64,000 nucleotides of DNA from the NCBI GenBank assembly GCA_965250115.1, contig CBDFNJ010000001.1:1860001-1924000 (forward strand). The letters are read 5' to 3'. This DNA comes from CBDFHB01 sp965250115 (GTDB taxonomy: Bacteria; Acidobacteriota; Vicinamibacteria; Marinacidobacterales; SMYC01). The notes beneath the pieces were generated by a model, which was not told where the DNA came from, searched no databases, and saw only the letters and a program-made list of their open reading frames with translations. The translations under genes and the position numbers were made by a program. Below are positions 26,300-37,069 of this stretch, one piece after another (position 1 is the first letter of the stretch; every line of letters starts with the position of its first letter).

Positions 26300-29200
26300 T
26301 CTCGCCCCTGCATGGTTGGGGGCGTTTGCTGCGCAGAAGCCCGCCACACCTTTCCTGCCCACACCGAAAGGTTGTCCAGGAGCACGTAGATAAAGGGAAG
26401 GATGACGAGCGTCAGGAGCGTCGATGCTGTCAGGCCTCCGATAACGGTGCGCGCGAGAGGAAAGTAATAGAGTCCAGTGACGCCCGCTTTCCCGAGTGCC
26501 ATGGGCACGAGTGCGAGCACAGCCGTCCCGGCCGTCATGAGGATCGGCCGCAAGCGCTCCCGCCCCCCCAGCTCGATGGCTGTCTCGCGATCATGCCCCT
26601 CCCGACGGAGATTGTTGATGTGGTCGATGAGAACGATACCGTTCTTGACGACGATGCCCATGAGCACAAGGACGCCGATTTGCCCCATGAAGTTGAACGG
26701 CGTTCTCGTGATCAGAAGAAACCAGGCGACGCCCCAGAAAGCGAACGGGATGGAAAAGAGGATCGCGAAGGGATGGACGAGCGATTCGAACTGCGACGCC
26801 ATCACGATGTAGATGAGCGCGAGGGCGAGCGCGTAGTTCACGAGCATCTGCTCGAGCTGGCGGTCCCGCTCCTGGATGCGCTCGCCGAAGGACCAGGAAT
26901 AGCCTACGGGAAAAGCCATCTCGTTCAGGGCCTCCTCGATCCGCTTTCGCGCCCCGGCCCAGTCTTCTCCTTCGTAGCTCGAGCGGATCGAGACCTGAGT
27001 CTTCCGGTTCTCGCGCTGGATGGTCTTCGGCTGCTCGACGACCTTGAAATCCGCGAGCGTTCCCAGCGTGACGCCCCTGCCCTCGTCGCCGCTCACGACG
27101 AAGTTCTTCAAATCGTCGAGCATCGAGACGTCCTCCTGGGACATCATGAGGAGAAGCTCGACTTCCTTGTCGCCGGCGTCGTAGCGCCTCAGGCGCTGAC
27201 CACCGAGCGTGAAGGCAAACGCCTCCGAGATGTCCTGCGGTCGGACGCCGTACTTCGACGCGAGCTCGCGGTTGAGCGAGACCTGGATTTCCTGGCGCGC
27301 GCTTCCGACCGAGCTCTTCGCGTCCCTCACGCCCTCGACAGCCGCAAGCCGCCTTTGCACGTCCTCTGAAAGGACGGCGAGTCTCTCGATATGCTCCCCG
27401 TAGAGACTCACCCCGAAGAATGTGCTGTCACCTCCCGTCTCGGCGCCTTCGTCGTCGAACGTGATCTTGACACCGGCCAACTTCGGAACGCCGTCCCGAA
27501 TCTGCTCGCGGACCGCCTTCACTTCCTCCTCGCTCACGTGGGCGGCGGCAAATGTGAGCACCGTGCCCGCGTTGTTCTCGGCGTAATGGCTGTAGATCGA
27601 TTCGAGCGCGAGCTCCTCCTGGTGCTCGAAGAGCCACGCCTCGACCTCTGTCACGGCCATCTCCGCCTCTTCTTTGTAATGGAAATCGGTGAACTCGTAG
27701 CCGAGGCGCATCTGTTTCTGGCTGACCCCGGCGAACATGGAGGTCTGGAGTCCGAGCGAGAACGGAAGCGCGATGCTGGCGAGAATCGCGACGGTGATCC
27801 CGAAAGTGGCCCAACGATGCCGGAACGTCCAGCGCAGAGTACGGACGTACTGATCCGAAAGCCACTCGGTCCAGCGTGGCGGCGCCGAGTCCTTCCCGCC
27901 CAGAAGCTTCGAGGCCATGAGAGGGATGAGCGTCATAGAGATCACGAGCGAGCTGAAGATACAGAAAGAGATGGCCCAGCCGATCTCTTCGAGGTAGACC
28001 GTAAGCCAATTGCGCTGGCCGACGATCAATGGAAGGAACACGATCGCGGTCGTGATGGTCGAGGCGAACACGGCACCCCACACCTTGCGGGCGCCGGTGA
28101 CCGCGGCTTCCTTTGCCTCCGAGCCTTGATTATGCTCGCGGAAGATAGACTCCAACACCACGATCGCGTCATCCACGAGCAGTCCCACGCCCAGCATGAG
28201 GCCCATCATGGACAGGACGTTCAACGTCTTGTCGAGAAAGTACAGGCCCACCGCGGTCGCGATGATGGACATCGGGATCGCGAGGCCGACGATGACGGTC
28301 GTGTCGATCCGCCGGAGAAAGAAGAAGAGCACGAGCATCGCGAGCGCGCCGCCGAGAAGCCCCTCGGTCATGAGGCCTCGAAGGCCGTTCGTGATCTCGG
28401 CCGCCTGGTCGTCGAAGACGAAGAGGTTGATACCCGCGAGCGTCGGATCCTGAGCGATCGGGCCCTCGATGAGCTCCGTCACTTGCTGTGCCGTGTCGAC
28501 GGTGTTCGCCGTGGCCTCTTTGAAGACAGATAGCGCGACGGCATAGCGCCCGTTCAAATGCCGACCGATGGGAATGGGAGGCTCGCGGTAGGTGATGTCG
28601 GCGATGTCGGAGAGCACCAGTCCCCGATCGTTGACGGGAAACTGCTCGATATCCTCGATGTCCTCGAAAGCTCCGAAGCTTCGGATGTGGATGACGCGCC
28701 CCTCGCCATCGAGCTTTCCCAGCGAGACATTCCGGTTCGCGACCATGAGTTTCTGCGCGAGGGTCCCCAGATCCACGCCGTGCTCGGCAATCTTGTAGAG
28801 CCTCAAGTTGATGCGCACTTCGTTCGGCTCGACGCCGTTCAGCTCGACTTTCGCCACGCCGGGGATCCGCGTGATGGGATTGACGACGCGTTTTTCGAGG
28901 AGATCGTAGTTTCCCGAAAGGTCGATCCCAGGCGCGGAGAAGCGTGCCTGCACCACGGGGATCTGCGTCGTGCTGAACGTATTGATAAAGATCTGCTCGA
29001 TGTCGTCCGGAAGCTCCGGCCGTACTTCGTCGATCTTCTCCGCCGTCTTCATGCGAGCGATATCAACCGTCTCCCCCCAGTCGAAAAAGAGCTGGATGGA
29101 GGCCCCGTCGGCGTTGGCCGAGGAGCTCATTTTCGTGACCCCCGGAAGCGTTGCAAGCGCCTCCTCGATGGGTTTGACGATCTGCTCCTCGATTTGCTGC

Positions 29201-29370
29201 GGGCTCGAATTGGGATAGGGCACGCTCACGAAGACAACCGGGATATCGATATCCGGAAGGAACGCGAGCGGCAGGCGAAAAAAGGAGATCACGCCGAGCA
29301 CGAGCACACTCACGAGAACCATCGTCGTCGCGATCGGACGCCGGACGGAGATTCCTGCGAGGCCCGTCAT
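26296..29370 (-). CDS. RND efflux pump, inner-membrane subunit (second of tandem pair)
   Basis: A 1024-residue resistance-nodulation-division transporter (AcrB/MexB/MdtC class) driven by proton influx. N-terminal RRPIATTMVLVSVLVLG and the LPLAFLPDIDIPVV loop are typical. The proton-relay aspartates are in helix 4 (GLLVDDAIVVLE) and the helix 10 lysine in GIVVKNGIVLIDHINNL. The start at 29370 overlaps the upstream RND stop (ATGA); a longer frame to 29400 is less likely. This is a hydrophobic and amphiphile efflux type rather than a heavy-metal (CusA) type, judged from the DD relay. Substrate unknown. Confidence 0.93.
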   Translation of the reverse strand: MTGLAGISVRRPIATTMVLVSVLVLGVISFFRLPLAFLPDIDIPVVFVSVPYPNSSPQQIEEQIVKPIEEALATLPGVTKMSSSANADGASIQLFFDWGETVDIARMKTAEKIDEVRPELPDDIEQIFINTFSTTQIPVVQARFSAPGIDLSGNYDLLEKRVVNPITRIPGVAKVELNGVEPNEVRINLRLYKIAEHGVDLGTLAQKLMVANRNVSLGKLDGEGRVIHIRSFGAFEDIEDIEQFPVNDRGLVLSDIADITYREPPIPIGRHLNGRYAVALSVFKEATANTVDTAQQVTELIEGPIAQDPTLAGINLFVFDDQAAEITNGLRGLMTEGLLGGALAMLVLFFFLRRIDTTVIVGLAIPMSIIATAVGLYFLDKTLNVLSMMGLMLGVGLLVDDAIVVLESIFREHNQGSEAKEAAVTGARKVWGAVFASTITTAIVFLPLIVGQRNWLTVYLEEIGWAISFCIFSSLVISMTLIPLMASKLLGGKDSAPPRWTEWLSDQYVRTLRWTFRHRWATFGITVAILASIALPFSLGLQTSMFAGVSQKQMRLGYEFTDFHYKEEAEMAVTEVEAWLFEHQEELALESIYSHYAENNAGTVLTFAAAHVSEEEVKAVREQIRDGVPKLAGVKITFDDEGAETGGDSTFFGVSLYGEHIERLAVLSEDVQRRLAAVEGVRDAKSSVGSARQEIQVSLNRELASKYGVRPQDISEAFAFTLGGQRLRRYDAGDKEVELLLMMSQEDVSMLDDLKNFVVSGDEGRGVTLGTLADFKVVEQPKTIQRENRKTQVSIRSSYEGEDWAGARKRIEEALNEMAFPVGYSWSFGERIQERDRQLEQMLVNYALALALIYIVMASQFESLVHPFAILFSIPFAFWGVAWFLLITRTPFNFMGQIGVLVLMGIVVKNGIVLIDHINNLRREGHDRETAIELGGRERLRPILMTAGTAVLALVPMALGKAGVTGLYYFPLARTVIGGLTASTLLTLVILPFIYVLLDNLSVWAGKVWRASAQQTPPTMQGRD

Positions 29371-32300
29371 GATGCGTACTTCTTGCGATCCAGCACGCAA
29401 TAGACCGTGGGGATGACTATGAGTGTCAGAAGCGTCGACACCGCGAGCCCCCCGATGACCGTGATCGCCATGGGCTGGCGGATCTCGGCGCCCTCACCGA
29501 GGCCGAGCGCCATAGGCACGAGCGCCAGGATCGTCGTGAGGGTCGTCATGAGGATCGGGCGAAGACGGACCCGACCGGCTTCCACGACAGCGTCCTCCCG
29601 GGCCATCCCTTGCTCGCGCAGACGGTTGATATAGTCCACGAGCACGATGGCGTTTTTCACGACGATCCCGGCGAGCATCACGGCACCGATGAGCACGATC
29701 ACACTCACGGTGCTCTCCGTGATGAGAAGTGCCCAAATGACGCCGATGAGCCCGAGCGGAATGGTGAACAAGATGATGAACGGGTGCATCAGCGATTCGA
29801 ATTTGCTCGCCATGACGAAGTAGACGAGAAAGATTGCGAGACCGATGGCGAGGAAGAGGCTCGAGAACGAGTCTTCGATCTCGAGCTGCTGGCCGGCGAA
29901 GCGCGTCGCCACGGAATCGGCGAGCGGAAGCCCGGGGATAGCAGCTTTGATGTCCGACGTAACGCTTCCCAGATCGCGGCCGTCCAGATTTCCCGAAATG
30001 ACTATGGCGCGGCGCTGCCCTACCCGTCGAATCTCGGAGGGGCCGGCAGTGAGGCGCGTGTCCGCGACCGCCTTCAGCGGCACGGCGCGCCCTTCCGCTT
30101 CGTGCACGAGCAGCTCCGAGACTTGTTCTGCGCGCTCGCGGGCGTCTTCCGAGGCCCTGACAACGATATCGATCTTGCGCTCGCCTTCGTTCAGGCGCGT
30201 GGCCACGTTGCCCCTGAGCTTCGTCCGAAGCGTCTCGGAGACCTGGTCGACGGAAAGCCCCATTTGCGCCATACGATCGACGGCGAAGAAGACCTGAAGC
30301 TCGGGGTTCCCCATCTCCGACGAAGAGCGCACATCCGTGAGCCCGGGTATCGCCTCCATCGCTTCAGCAATCACGGCGGCCGCGGCCTCCAGCTGCTCGA
30401 CGTTGTCGCCGTAGACCTCGAGCTCCACGGGGCGCTTGAAGCTGAAGTACGACGGCCGATCGAATTGGAACACGAGGCCTGGAAAGCGGCGGAGCTCCTC
30501 CCTCAACTGTGCCACCGTTCGGCCTTCCGCTTCGCGATCTTCTTTGTCCGCCATCACGACGTGGATGCGCCCGCGGTTCTCGCCTTTCGCGCTCGCGTCG
30601 ACGGAGCTCGTGCCCGTCGCGCCCGCCGTCGTCACGACGCGTCCCCCTTTGGCGACGCCCTCGAGCGAGGCCGCATTCGTTCCGACCGTCTCGAGAAGCC
30701 GGTCGGTCACGGCGAGTGGCGCCCCCGCGGGAAGCTCGACGTCGAAGTAGAACTCGCCCTGGGTCAGGCTCGGGATGAGCTCGACACCAATGCGCCCGCC
30801 GAGAAGAAGCGTTGCGATGAAGACGACCGTCGACGCCACGAGCACGACGGAACGATGGTTCAGCGCGGCCCGGCAGGCACGAGGGTAGAACGCATCGACG
30901 GCATTCTCCGCCCGGTGAAAGCCGTTCGTGATCGGAGATACGAGTCTCGAGAAAAAGCGCGCGATATTACCGACACCCTGACTCAGGAAGCCGACGACGC
31001 GCGCTGGGCCGCGGTGCCATGCGGTGAGCTCGTCGTCGGCAAGTGGCTCTGGCGTCTCCGTCGCGAGGCGCGCCGCCACCACGGGGATCAAGGCGAGCGA
31101 GAACCCGAGCGACGCCAGGATGGAGATCGAGACCGTAAGCGCCTGATCATTGAACAATTGCCCCGCCACGCCTTCGACGAAAACAATCGGGAGAAACACG
31201 GCGACCGTCGTCAGTGTCGATGCAATCACCGCCATCGCTACTTCGCTCGTGCCGCGCACTGCCGCGTCGTGTCCGTTGGCACCGGCATCGCGGTGCCGAT
31301 AAATGGACTCCAGCACCACGATCGAATCGTCGAGAAGCATTCCTACACCAAGGGCGAGCCCTCCGAGAGACATGATGTTCAGCGAGATCCCGACCTGATA
31401 CATGACAAGAAACGTAGCAACGACCGAAACGGGAATGGCGAGCCCGATGATTCCCGTGGCGCGCGCATCGCGCAGGAAAAGCGCGATGATCAAAACCGCG
31501 AGAAGCCCGCCCACCCAGGCGTTCTCGACGACCTCATCTATCGCGCCCTCGATGAAGCTCGACTGATCGAAGAGGACGGCGAGCTCGACCGTTCCCGGAA
31601 TCTCGTCCGAAAGCGCGTCGAGCCGCTCCCGCACGCTCCGTGCCACCTGCACGGTGTTGGCGTCACCTTCTTTATAGATACGGAGCTCGACCGTCTCATG
31701 ACCACCGGTGCGGACGATGGACTCCCGTTCCTTGTGACCCCAACGGACGTCGGCGACGTCCCTCAGGAATACGCGCCTGCCGTTTTCATCGACGAGCTGA
31801 GTTGCGCCGATGTCGTCCAGGTCTTTGAACTCGTTCAATGTGCGGACGAGGTAGCGCGCTTCGTCCTCGTAGATACTGCCCCCGGCGAGGTTCACATTGC
31901 CTGCCGCGAGCGCCGTCGAGACCGCCGCCACATCGACGCCCGAAAGCGCCAGACGATCCTGATCGACGTCGACCTGAATCTCGCGCTCGAGACCGCCTTC
32001 GACCTTGACCGCGGCAACCCCGTCGACGGCGTCGAGCTCCTTCTTCAGCTCTTCTTCCGCATATTGTCGAAGCCGGGCGAGATCCATAGAGCCCGTGACG
32101 CCCAGCCGCAGAATCGGGTCAGTCGACGGATCGAAGCGAAGGAGCGTCGACTTCTCCGCATCCCGTGGCAGCTGGACGAGGTCCAGCTTCTCTCGCACGT
32201 CGAACGCGGCGAAGTCCATGTTGGTGTCCCAGAGGAACTCGAGCGTGACCTCGGACGTTCCGGCGCGCGATCGCGAGGTAAGTCGCTTCACGCCCGAGAT

Positions 32301-32522
32301 GACGCCGACGGCTTCCTCGACGGGCTGGCTCACGAGGCTTTCGACTTCGGCGGGGGCGGCGCCTTGATAGCGCGTCTCGACCGTGAGGCTCGGGTACGAG
32401 ATGTCGGGAAGAAGATTCAGCGGCAGCCGCGTGAACGACACGATGCCGAAGATGGCAATCGCCACCGTGAACATGGAAACGCTTACTGGCCGCCGGATGC
32501 AGAAGTCGACCAGGCGAGACAT
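29367..32522 (-). CDS. RND efflux pump, inner-membrane subunit (first of tandem pair)
   Basis: A 1051-residue RND transporter starting MSRLVDFCIRRPVSVSMF. It has the helix 4 pair GMLLDDSIVVLESIYRH, the helix 10 lysine GIVVKNAIVLVDYINRL, and the periplasmic LPLNLLPDISYPSLTVETRY loop. It sits between the membrane-fusion protein gene (12 bp upstream) and a second RND gene (4-bp overlap). Such tandem pairs can assemble as heterotrimers, as MdtB/MdtC do. No TolC-type outer-membrane factor is in the operon, so one must be supplied from elsewhere. The 1201-codon antisense frame over this gene is a shadow. Confidence 0.94.
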   Translation of the reverse strand: MSRLVDFCIRRPVSVSMFTVAIAIFGIVSFTRLPLNLLPDISYPSLTVETRYQGAAPAEVESLVSQPVEEAVGVISGVKRLTSRSRAGTSEVTLEFLWDTNMDFAAFDVREKLDLVQLPRDAEKSTLLRFDPSTDPILRLGVTGSMDLARLRQYAEEELKKELDAVDGVAAVKVEGGLEREIQVDVDQDRLALSGVDVAAVSTALAAGNVNLAGGSIYEDEARYLVRTLNEFKDLDDIGATQLVDENGRRVFLRDVADVRWGHKERESIVRTGGHETVELRIYKEGDANTVQVARSVRERLDALSDEIPGTVELAVLFDQSSFIEGAIDEVVENAWVGGLLAVLIIALFLRDARATGIIGLAIPVSVVATFLVMYQVGISLNIMSLGGLALGVGMLLDDSIVVLESIYRHRDAGANGHDAAVRGTSEVAMAVIASTLTTVAVFLPIVFVEGVAGQLFNDQALTVSISILASLGFSLALIPVVAARLATETPEPLADDELTAWHRGPARVVGFLSQGVGNIARFFSRLVSPITNGFHRAENAVDAFYPRACRAALNHRSVVLVASTVVFIATLLLGGRIGVELIPSLTQGEFYFDVELPAGAPLAVTDRLLETVGTNAASLEGVAKGGRVVTTAGATGTSSVDASAKGENRGRIHVVMADKEDREAEGRTVAQLREELRRFPGLVFQFDRPSYFSFKRPVELEVYGDNVEQLEAAAAVIAEAMEAIPGLTDVRSSSEMGNPELQVFFAVDRMAQMGLSVDQVSETLRTKLRGNVATRLNEGERKIDIVVRASEDARERAEQVSELLVHEAEGRAVPLKAVADTRLTAGPSEIRRVGQRRAIVISGNLDGRDLGSVTSDIKAAIPGLPLADSVATRFAGQQLEIEDSFSSLFLAIGLAIFLVYFVMASKFESLMHPFIILFTIPLGLIGVIWALLITESTVSVIVLIGAVMLAGIVVKNAIVLVDYINRLREQGMAREDAVVEAGRVRLRPILMTTLTTILALVPMALGLGEGAEIRQPMAITVIGGLAVSTLLTLIVIPTVYCVLDRKKYAS

Positions 32523-32534
32523 GTGCTCGAGAGC

Positions 32535-33611
32535 TCAGCGGGTCAGGATGTCGACCGCTTCCCCGTGCTCGAGTGCCGTGTGGCCAGCGACGATGATCTT
32601 CTCTCCCTCCGCAATACCGTTCAGAACTTCGACAGCACCGCTGCGCGTGTAGCCGAGCTCGACCCTACGCCTCTCTGCGCGGTCGTTCACGACGACGAAA
32701 ATAAACTCCTGCCCGCCCTCTTTGACGACGGCGATCTTCGGAACGAGAACCGTGTCCTCACGGAGGTCCGTCTCGATCTCGGCACGGACGAATGCACCCG
32801 GGCGGACGTTGGCGGAGCGGTCGAGGACCTCGACGGTCACTTTGACGGTCCCCGTCTTCGGATCCACGACGGGACTGATGTCACGCACGCGACCAGCGAA
32901 GCTCACGTCTTCGGTCGCCGCCTCCGGCACCAACCGCACTGGTTGTCCGACATCGAGCTCGAAAACGTCCTTCTCCGGCAGAAAAAGGCGCACGATGAGC
33001 GTGCCAAAGTCAGCCAACGTGAAGAGGTGGTCTCCTGCCTGGATCGCTTTCCCCACGACGATTTCCCTCGCCGTTACGCGTCCAGAGAAAGGTGCTTTGA
33101 CCACGGTATAGCGGAGCTCGAACTCTGCCGTCTCCAGCCCGGATCGGGCGAGGTCGCGGTCGAAAACGGCTTCCTCGTGCTTGAAGCGCGAGATCACCTT
33201 CTGTTCGAAGGATAGCTTCGCTCGATTGAGGTCGGCGTCGGCCTTCTTCAACGTCAGCTCCGCCTTGTCGCGAGCGAGCTTCTTCTCCTCGTCGTCCAAC
33301 TTGGCGAGGACCTGGTCTTCCTTGAAGAAAGCTCCCTCGCGCGCCATGACCTCGGTTACGACGCCCCTGACCTTCGCCAAAACCTCGGCGGACTGCTCGG
33401 CCTCTAGAGTCGACGCTGTGGAGAGCGTCCGGGCCACAGAGCCCCGGATCGCCTCGATGACCTCGACGGGCACCGAAGTCTCGACCCGTGGCTCGGCGAG
33501 AACGTCCGCGTTCGCATCTCCTTGCCGGATAACGAAATAGGAGACTGCGACGGCCAGGACGGTGAGGGCAATACCTCCGGCCACAAACGTCAGCTTTCGA
33601 GTTCGACTCAT
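32535..33611 (-). CDS. RND efflux periplasmic adaptor (membrane fusion protein)
   Basis: A 358-residue HlyD/AcrA-type adaptor. One N-terminal membrane anchor (GIALTVLAVAVSYFVI) is followed by the lipoyl half-motifs (VLAKVRGVVTEVMAREGAFF and TVVKAPFSGRVTAREIVVG), an alpha-helical hairpin, the beta-barrel and the membrane-proximal domain. Links the two RND subunits to an outer-membrane channel. First gene of the leftward efflux operon; no dedicated regulator is adjacent on its strand, although a divergent PadR gene begins 263 bp away. Confidence 0.93.
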   Translation of the reverse strand: MSRTRKLTFVAGGIALTVLAVAVSYFVIRQGDANADVLAEPRVETSVPVEVIEAIRGSVARTLSTASTLEAEQSAEVLAKVRGVVTEVMAREGAFFKEDQVLAKLDDEEKKLARDKAELTLKKADADLNRAKLSFEQKVISRFKHEEAVFDRDLARSGLETAEFELRYTVVKAPFSGRVTAREIVVGKAIQAGDHLFTLADFGTLIVRLFLPEKDVFELDVGQPVRLVPEAATEDVSFAGRVRDISPVVDPKTGTVKVTVEVLDRSANVRPGAFVRAEIETDLREDTVLVPKIAVVKEGGQEFIFVVVNDRAERRRVELGYTRSGAVEVLNGIAEGEKIIVAGHTALEHGEAVDILTR

Positions 33612-33851
33612 AGCCCCTTTGATGGAATACGAACGGTGCGTCCGGCGAGTTCAAGAAATCTGCTGAACTCATGATACGTTGCTGCCGAAGAGGGGACAAA
33701 TCGCTACTTTTTTCTTGCAGCCTTCTTCGGGCTCGCTCGGTGTGCGACGTCGATGGCCGCTCTCGCCCATTTCTAGAGAGAACTCGACGACGATGCGCAC
33801 GTAGATACCGTTGATCTCTTGATCGTGCCAGCGCCCCGCACTAGAATAGTT

Positions 33852-33865
33852 TTCGATATAACGAA
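33852..33865. promoter_or_regulatory. Candidate PadR operator
   Basis: TTCG-N6-CGAA inverted repeat with an AT-rich centre (ATATAA), 9 bases before the PadR start. Position and symmetry suit autorepression of the PadR-permease operon. The arms are only 4 bp, so this is weak evidence. Confidence 0.3.
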
Positions 33866-33874
33866 GGCTATGCT

Positions 33875-34249
33875 ATGAGAAAAAGCGCACGTTCGAGCGC
33901 ACGGACCAAGTCGCCCATCCGTCTCACGCCTGCTTTTTTTCATATTCTCCTCGCGGTCGTGGACGAAGCTAGCCACGGCTACGCGATCATGCAGGCGGTC
34001 CAGGAACGCACGAGTGGCGCCGTAAAGCTCGGTCCCGGCTCTCTCTACTGGGCCATCAAGCGACTAGTCGATGCCGACCTGTTGGAGGAAGTGCGAGCCC
34101 CGTCTGGTGGCGTGGAGGACGAGCGGCGCCGATTCTACGCTCTCACCGTTTTCGGTCGTGACGTGTTGAAGCGAGAAGTCGAGATTCTCGCCGACATCGT
34201 CGGATACGCCGAATCCCAGAAATTGATCCGGCGAGCCAAGGTCGTCTAA
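33875..34249 (+). CDS. PadR family transcriptional regulator
   Basis: A 124-residue winged-helix regulator of the short PadR subfamily. Signatures: LTPAFFHILLAVVDEASHGYAIMQAV, LGPGSLYWAIKRLVDADLLEE and RRRFYALTVFGRDVL. The stop overlaps the start of the permease gene by one base (TAATGG). In Acidobacteriota, PadR genes are very commonly placed directly before ADOP-type permease genes and are assumed to control them. Confidence 0.9.
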   Translation: MRKSARSSARTKSPIRLTPAFFHILLAVVDEASHGYAIMQAVQERTSGAVKLGPGSLYWAIKRLVDADLLEEVRAPSGGVEDERRRFYALTVFGRDVLKREVEILADIVGYAESQKLIRRAKVV

Positions 34250-36921
34250 TGGCCGAGCATTGGTTCCGGCACCTCTTGCGCTTTTACCCAGCTTCGTTTC
34301 GACGCGAATTCGGCGGGCCGATGATCGAGCTCTTCAACGAGATTCGTACCGACGCGGACCTAGGTACATGGCGCGGCCGGGCTCGATTCACGGGGGTGGT
34401 CCTGTGCGATTTCATCGTCACCGCGAGCCGCGCTTGGATGGTCGTCATCACGCGGGCGCGCCCGACCGAAACCACCAAAAGGGACAGGCGCGGATGGCTG
34501 GACCGATCCGGGCAAGACTTTCGATACGCTCTCAGGACTCTCGCCAAACGGCCAGGTTTCACGGCAGTGATCGTGACGACCCTATCTCTCGGCATCGGCG
34601 CCAACACGGCCATTTTTACGCTCGTCAACGAGATCGTCCTGCGCCCGTTGCCCATCGGCGATCCATCCGAGGTCGTCGACATCTTTGCCGACGTTCAGGG
34701 TGGAAACAGCTTCACCGGGTTTTCCTATCCCGATTTCATGGATTACCGCGACCGTAACGGGGTATTGACCGACCTGGCTGTGTTTACGGCTCGGACCGTG
34801 AGGCTTCGAGCCGCCGGCGGCGGCGAATCCATCAGCGTGCAATTCGCATCGGTCAACTATTTCGACTTGTTGCAGGTGCGACCCCCTCTCGGGTGAGGGT
34901 TTCGGCCGGAAGACGGGATACGGGGCGGTGCCCATGCCGTCGCGATCGTGAGCCACGGCTACTGGCAACGCCGGGCGGGCGGGGACCCGGCGTTTCTCGG
35001 ATCGACGATTCTCTTGAACGAGACCGTGTTCACCGTCATCGGCATTGCTCCGGAAGGATTTCAGGGAACGTTCACCGGATTCCCGATGGAGATCTGGATC
35101 CCGCTCGCGAGCGGGAAGTCGATCCTGCCGAATTTCGATCTGTCCGATCGCGCGGCGCAGGGTTTCGAGCTCATCGGGTGGCTTCGCCCGAACGTATCGG
35201 TATCCCAGGCGCAGGCGGCCCTGGCCCTCATCGCCAAAGGGCTCGAGTCCGAGCACCCGGTCGAGAAGCGGGGACACGGGGTCGGAGTCGTACCGACGAC
35301 CGGCGTCGATCACTCGATGCGGGTTGGGGTGATCGGATTTCTCGGCATATTGATGACCATTACGGGCCTCGTTCTTTTGATCACGTGCTTGAACGTCGGC
35401 AGTATGCTGCTCGCGCGTGCCATCGCGCGGCAGAAAGAGATGGCCATTCGCGTCGCCATGGGCGCAAGACGCGGCCGTCTCGTCCGCCAACTGCTCACCG
35501 AAGCGCTTGTCCTCTTCACGCTTGGTGGGCTCGGGGGCGCACTCGTCGCCGAGCGATCTGCGAGAGTGCTGCTTCATCTGACGTTCTCCGAGTGGCCCCT
35601 CGGCTTTCGCCTCGACCTCGATTGGCGCGTCCTTGCTTTCACGGCTGTCGTCGCCCTCGGCGCGGCTCTGCTCACGGGGCTCTTTCCAGCCCGAGAGGCG
35701 CTACGACAAGATCCCATCGGCGCGTTGCGTGTGGGCGGAAACCAGGATACGCGCGCCGCGGGTCGATTGCGGAGCGCGTTCGTCGTGGCCCAAATCGCGG
35801 GCGCAGTGGTGCTGCTGACCGCCGCGGGATTGTTCGTACGGTCCTTGTGGGAAGGGGTGCGGATCGATCCAGGCTTCGAAGCCGACCACGTCGCCGTGAC
35901 CACGATCACCTTGCCCGAAACGGAATACGGCGAGATACGCGGGCGTTTGTTCTTCACGCAGCTACTCGAGCGCGTCACGCGGCTGCCAGACGTGGCATCA
36001 GCGTCGGTCGCCATGCGGCGGCCGATCGGCATGTCGCTCAACCCGCTGCGTATCGACGTTCCCGGTTTCGATCCTCCAGGCGATCGACCGGAGCTTTGGG
36101 TCGATGCCAACGCGATCGACGAGACGTACCTCGCGACGATGGACATTCCGATCGTAAGAGGTCGCGACTTTCTGCCATCCGATGATCGAGGTCCGCCGGT
36201 GGCGATCGTCAACAAAACGATGGCTGCGCGGTTCTGGCGCGATCGCAATCCCATCGGCCAGCAATTCGTCGTCGACGGTAACGCGGTACAGGTCATCGGT
36301 GTCGCTGCCGATAGCCGCTACCTGATACAAGACGACGTCCCGACGTCCCACTTCTACCTCCCGTTCGGGCAAAACTATGCGGCGCGGGCGTATCTGCTCG
36401 TTCGGTCCGATGCCAACCCCTCGGCGTTGCGGTCGCAGATCTAGCTAGCGATCGATCGCCTCGACCCGAGCTTGCCACCCATCGACCTCGTCACGCCCCG
36501 AGAGACAATCGACGCCTCGCTTCTGCCGCAGCGTGTTGCTGCATCGGTCACCGCAACGCTAGGCGTCATCGGATTGCTGCTCGCCGCTCTCGGCGTCTAC
36601 GGAGTCGTCGTCCACTCCGTGAGCCGCCGCACGAAGGAGATCGGCATCCGCATGGCCCTCGGTAGCAGCGCCAGCGCGGCTGTCGGCCTGGTCTTGCGTA
36701 CGGAGATGAAGCTCGTGATCGGGGGTATCGTGCCCGGTACGGCGACGTCGCTTGCGGCCGCTCCGTTGCTGCGGGGCTTTCTCGTGGGCGTCCACCCCGC
36801 GGATCCCCTCACGATTGGAGCCGTTATCGCAGCGTTTCTCAGCGTCGCATCCATCGCATGTTTCCTACCCGCTCGCCGCGCCACGAAGATAGACCCCACG
36901 ACGAACTTGCGGTGGGAGTGA
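34249..36921 (+). pseudogene. ADOP-type MacB-like ABC permease with two in-frame stops
   Basis: A single frame of 891 codons encodes a complete MacB/FtsX-type permease of the Acidobacterial duplicated orphan permease group. It has an N-terminal cytoplasmic ADOP segment (LRFYPASFRREFGGPMIELF), a first membrane helix (LSLGIGANTAIFTLV), a MacB periplasmic domain, three helices, a second periplasmic domain and the last three helices (RTKEIGIRMALGSSA). It is broken by TGA at 34894-34896, where homologues carry an arginine-like position in LLQVRP-LGRGF, and by TAG at 36442-36444. Everything else stays in frame with no indel. Either a young pseudogene, two sequencing errors or, less likely, readthrough. 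Confidence 0.85.
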
Positions 36922-37069
36922 CTCCGTCGTGAGTTCGCCCTCGAGACTTGCGCCGGTCAGCGGCTGGCTGGCATGAGAGGTTTGAGCTCCTCCTTTTGTG
37001 GACATTGCCGATCATGGGGACGAGTGTAGCCCGCACGCGATACACTTGTCGCCGTCATTGGCTAGAAGA

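Noticed and set aside
29610..33215. A 1201-codon open frame on the plus strand opposite the RND pump and adaptor genes
   Set aside because: It lies opposite three complete, well-recognised efflux genes; its product is rich in Arg/Asp/His with no domain, as expected for the antisense of GC-rich genes.
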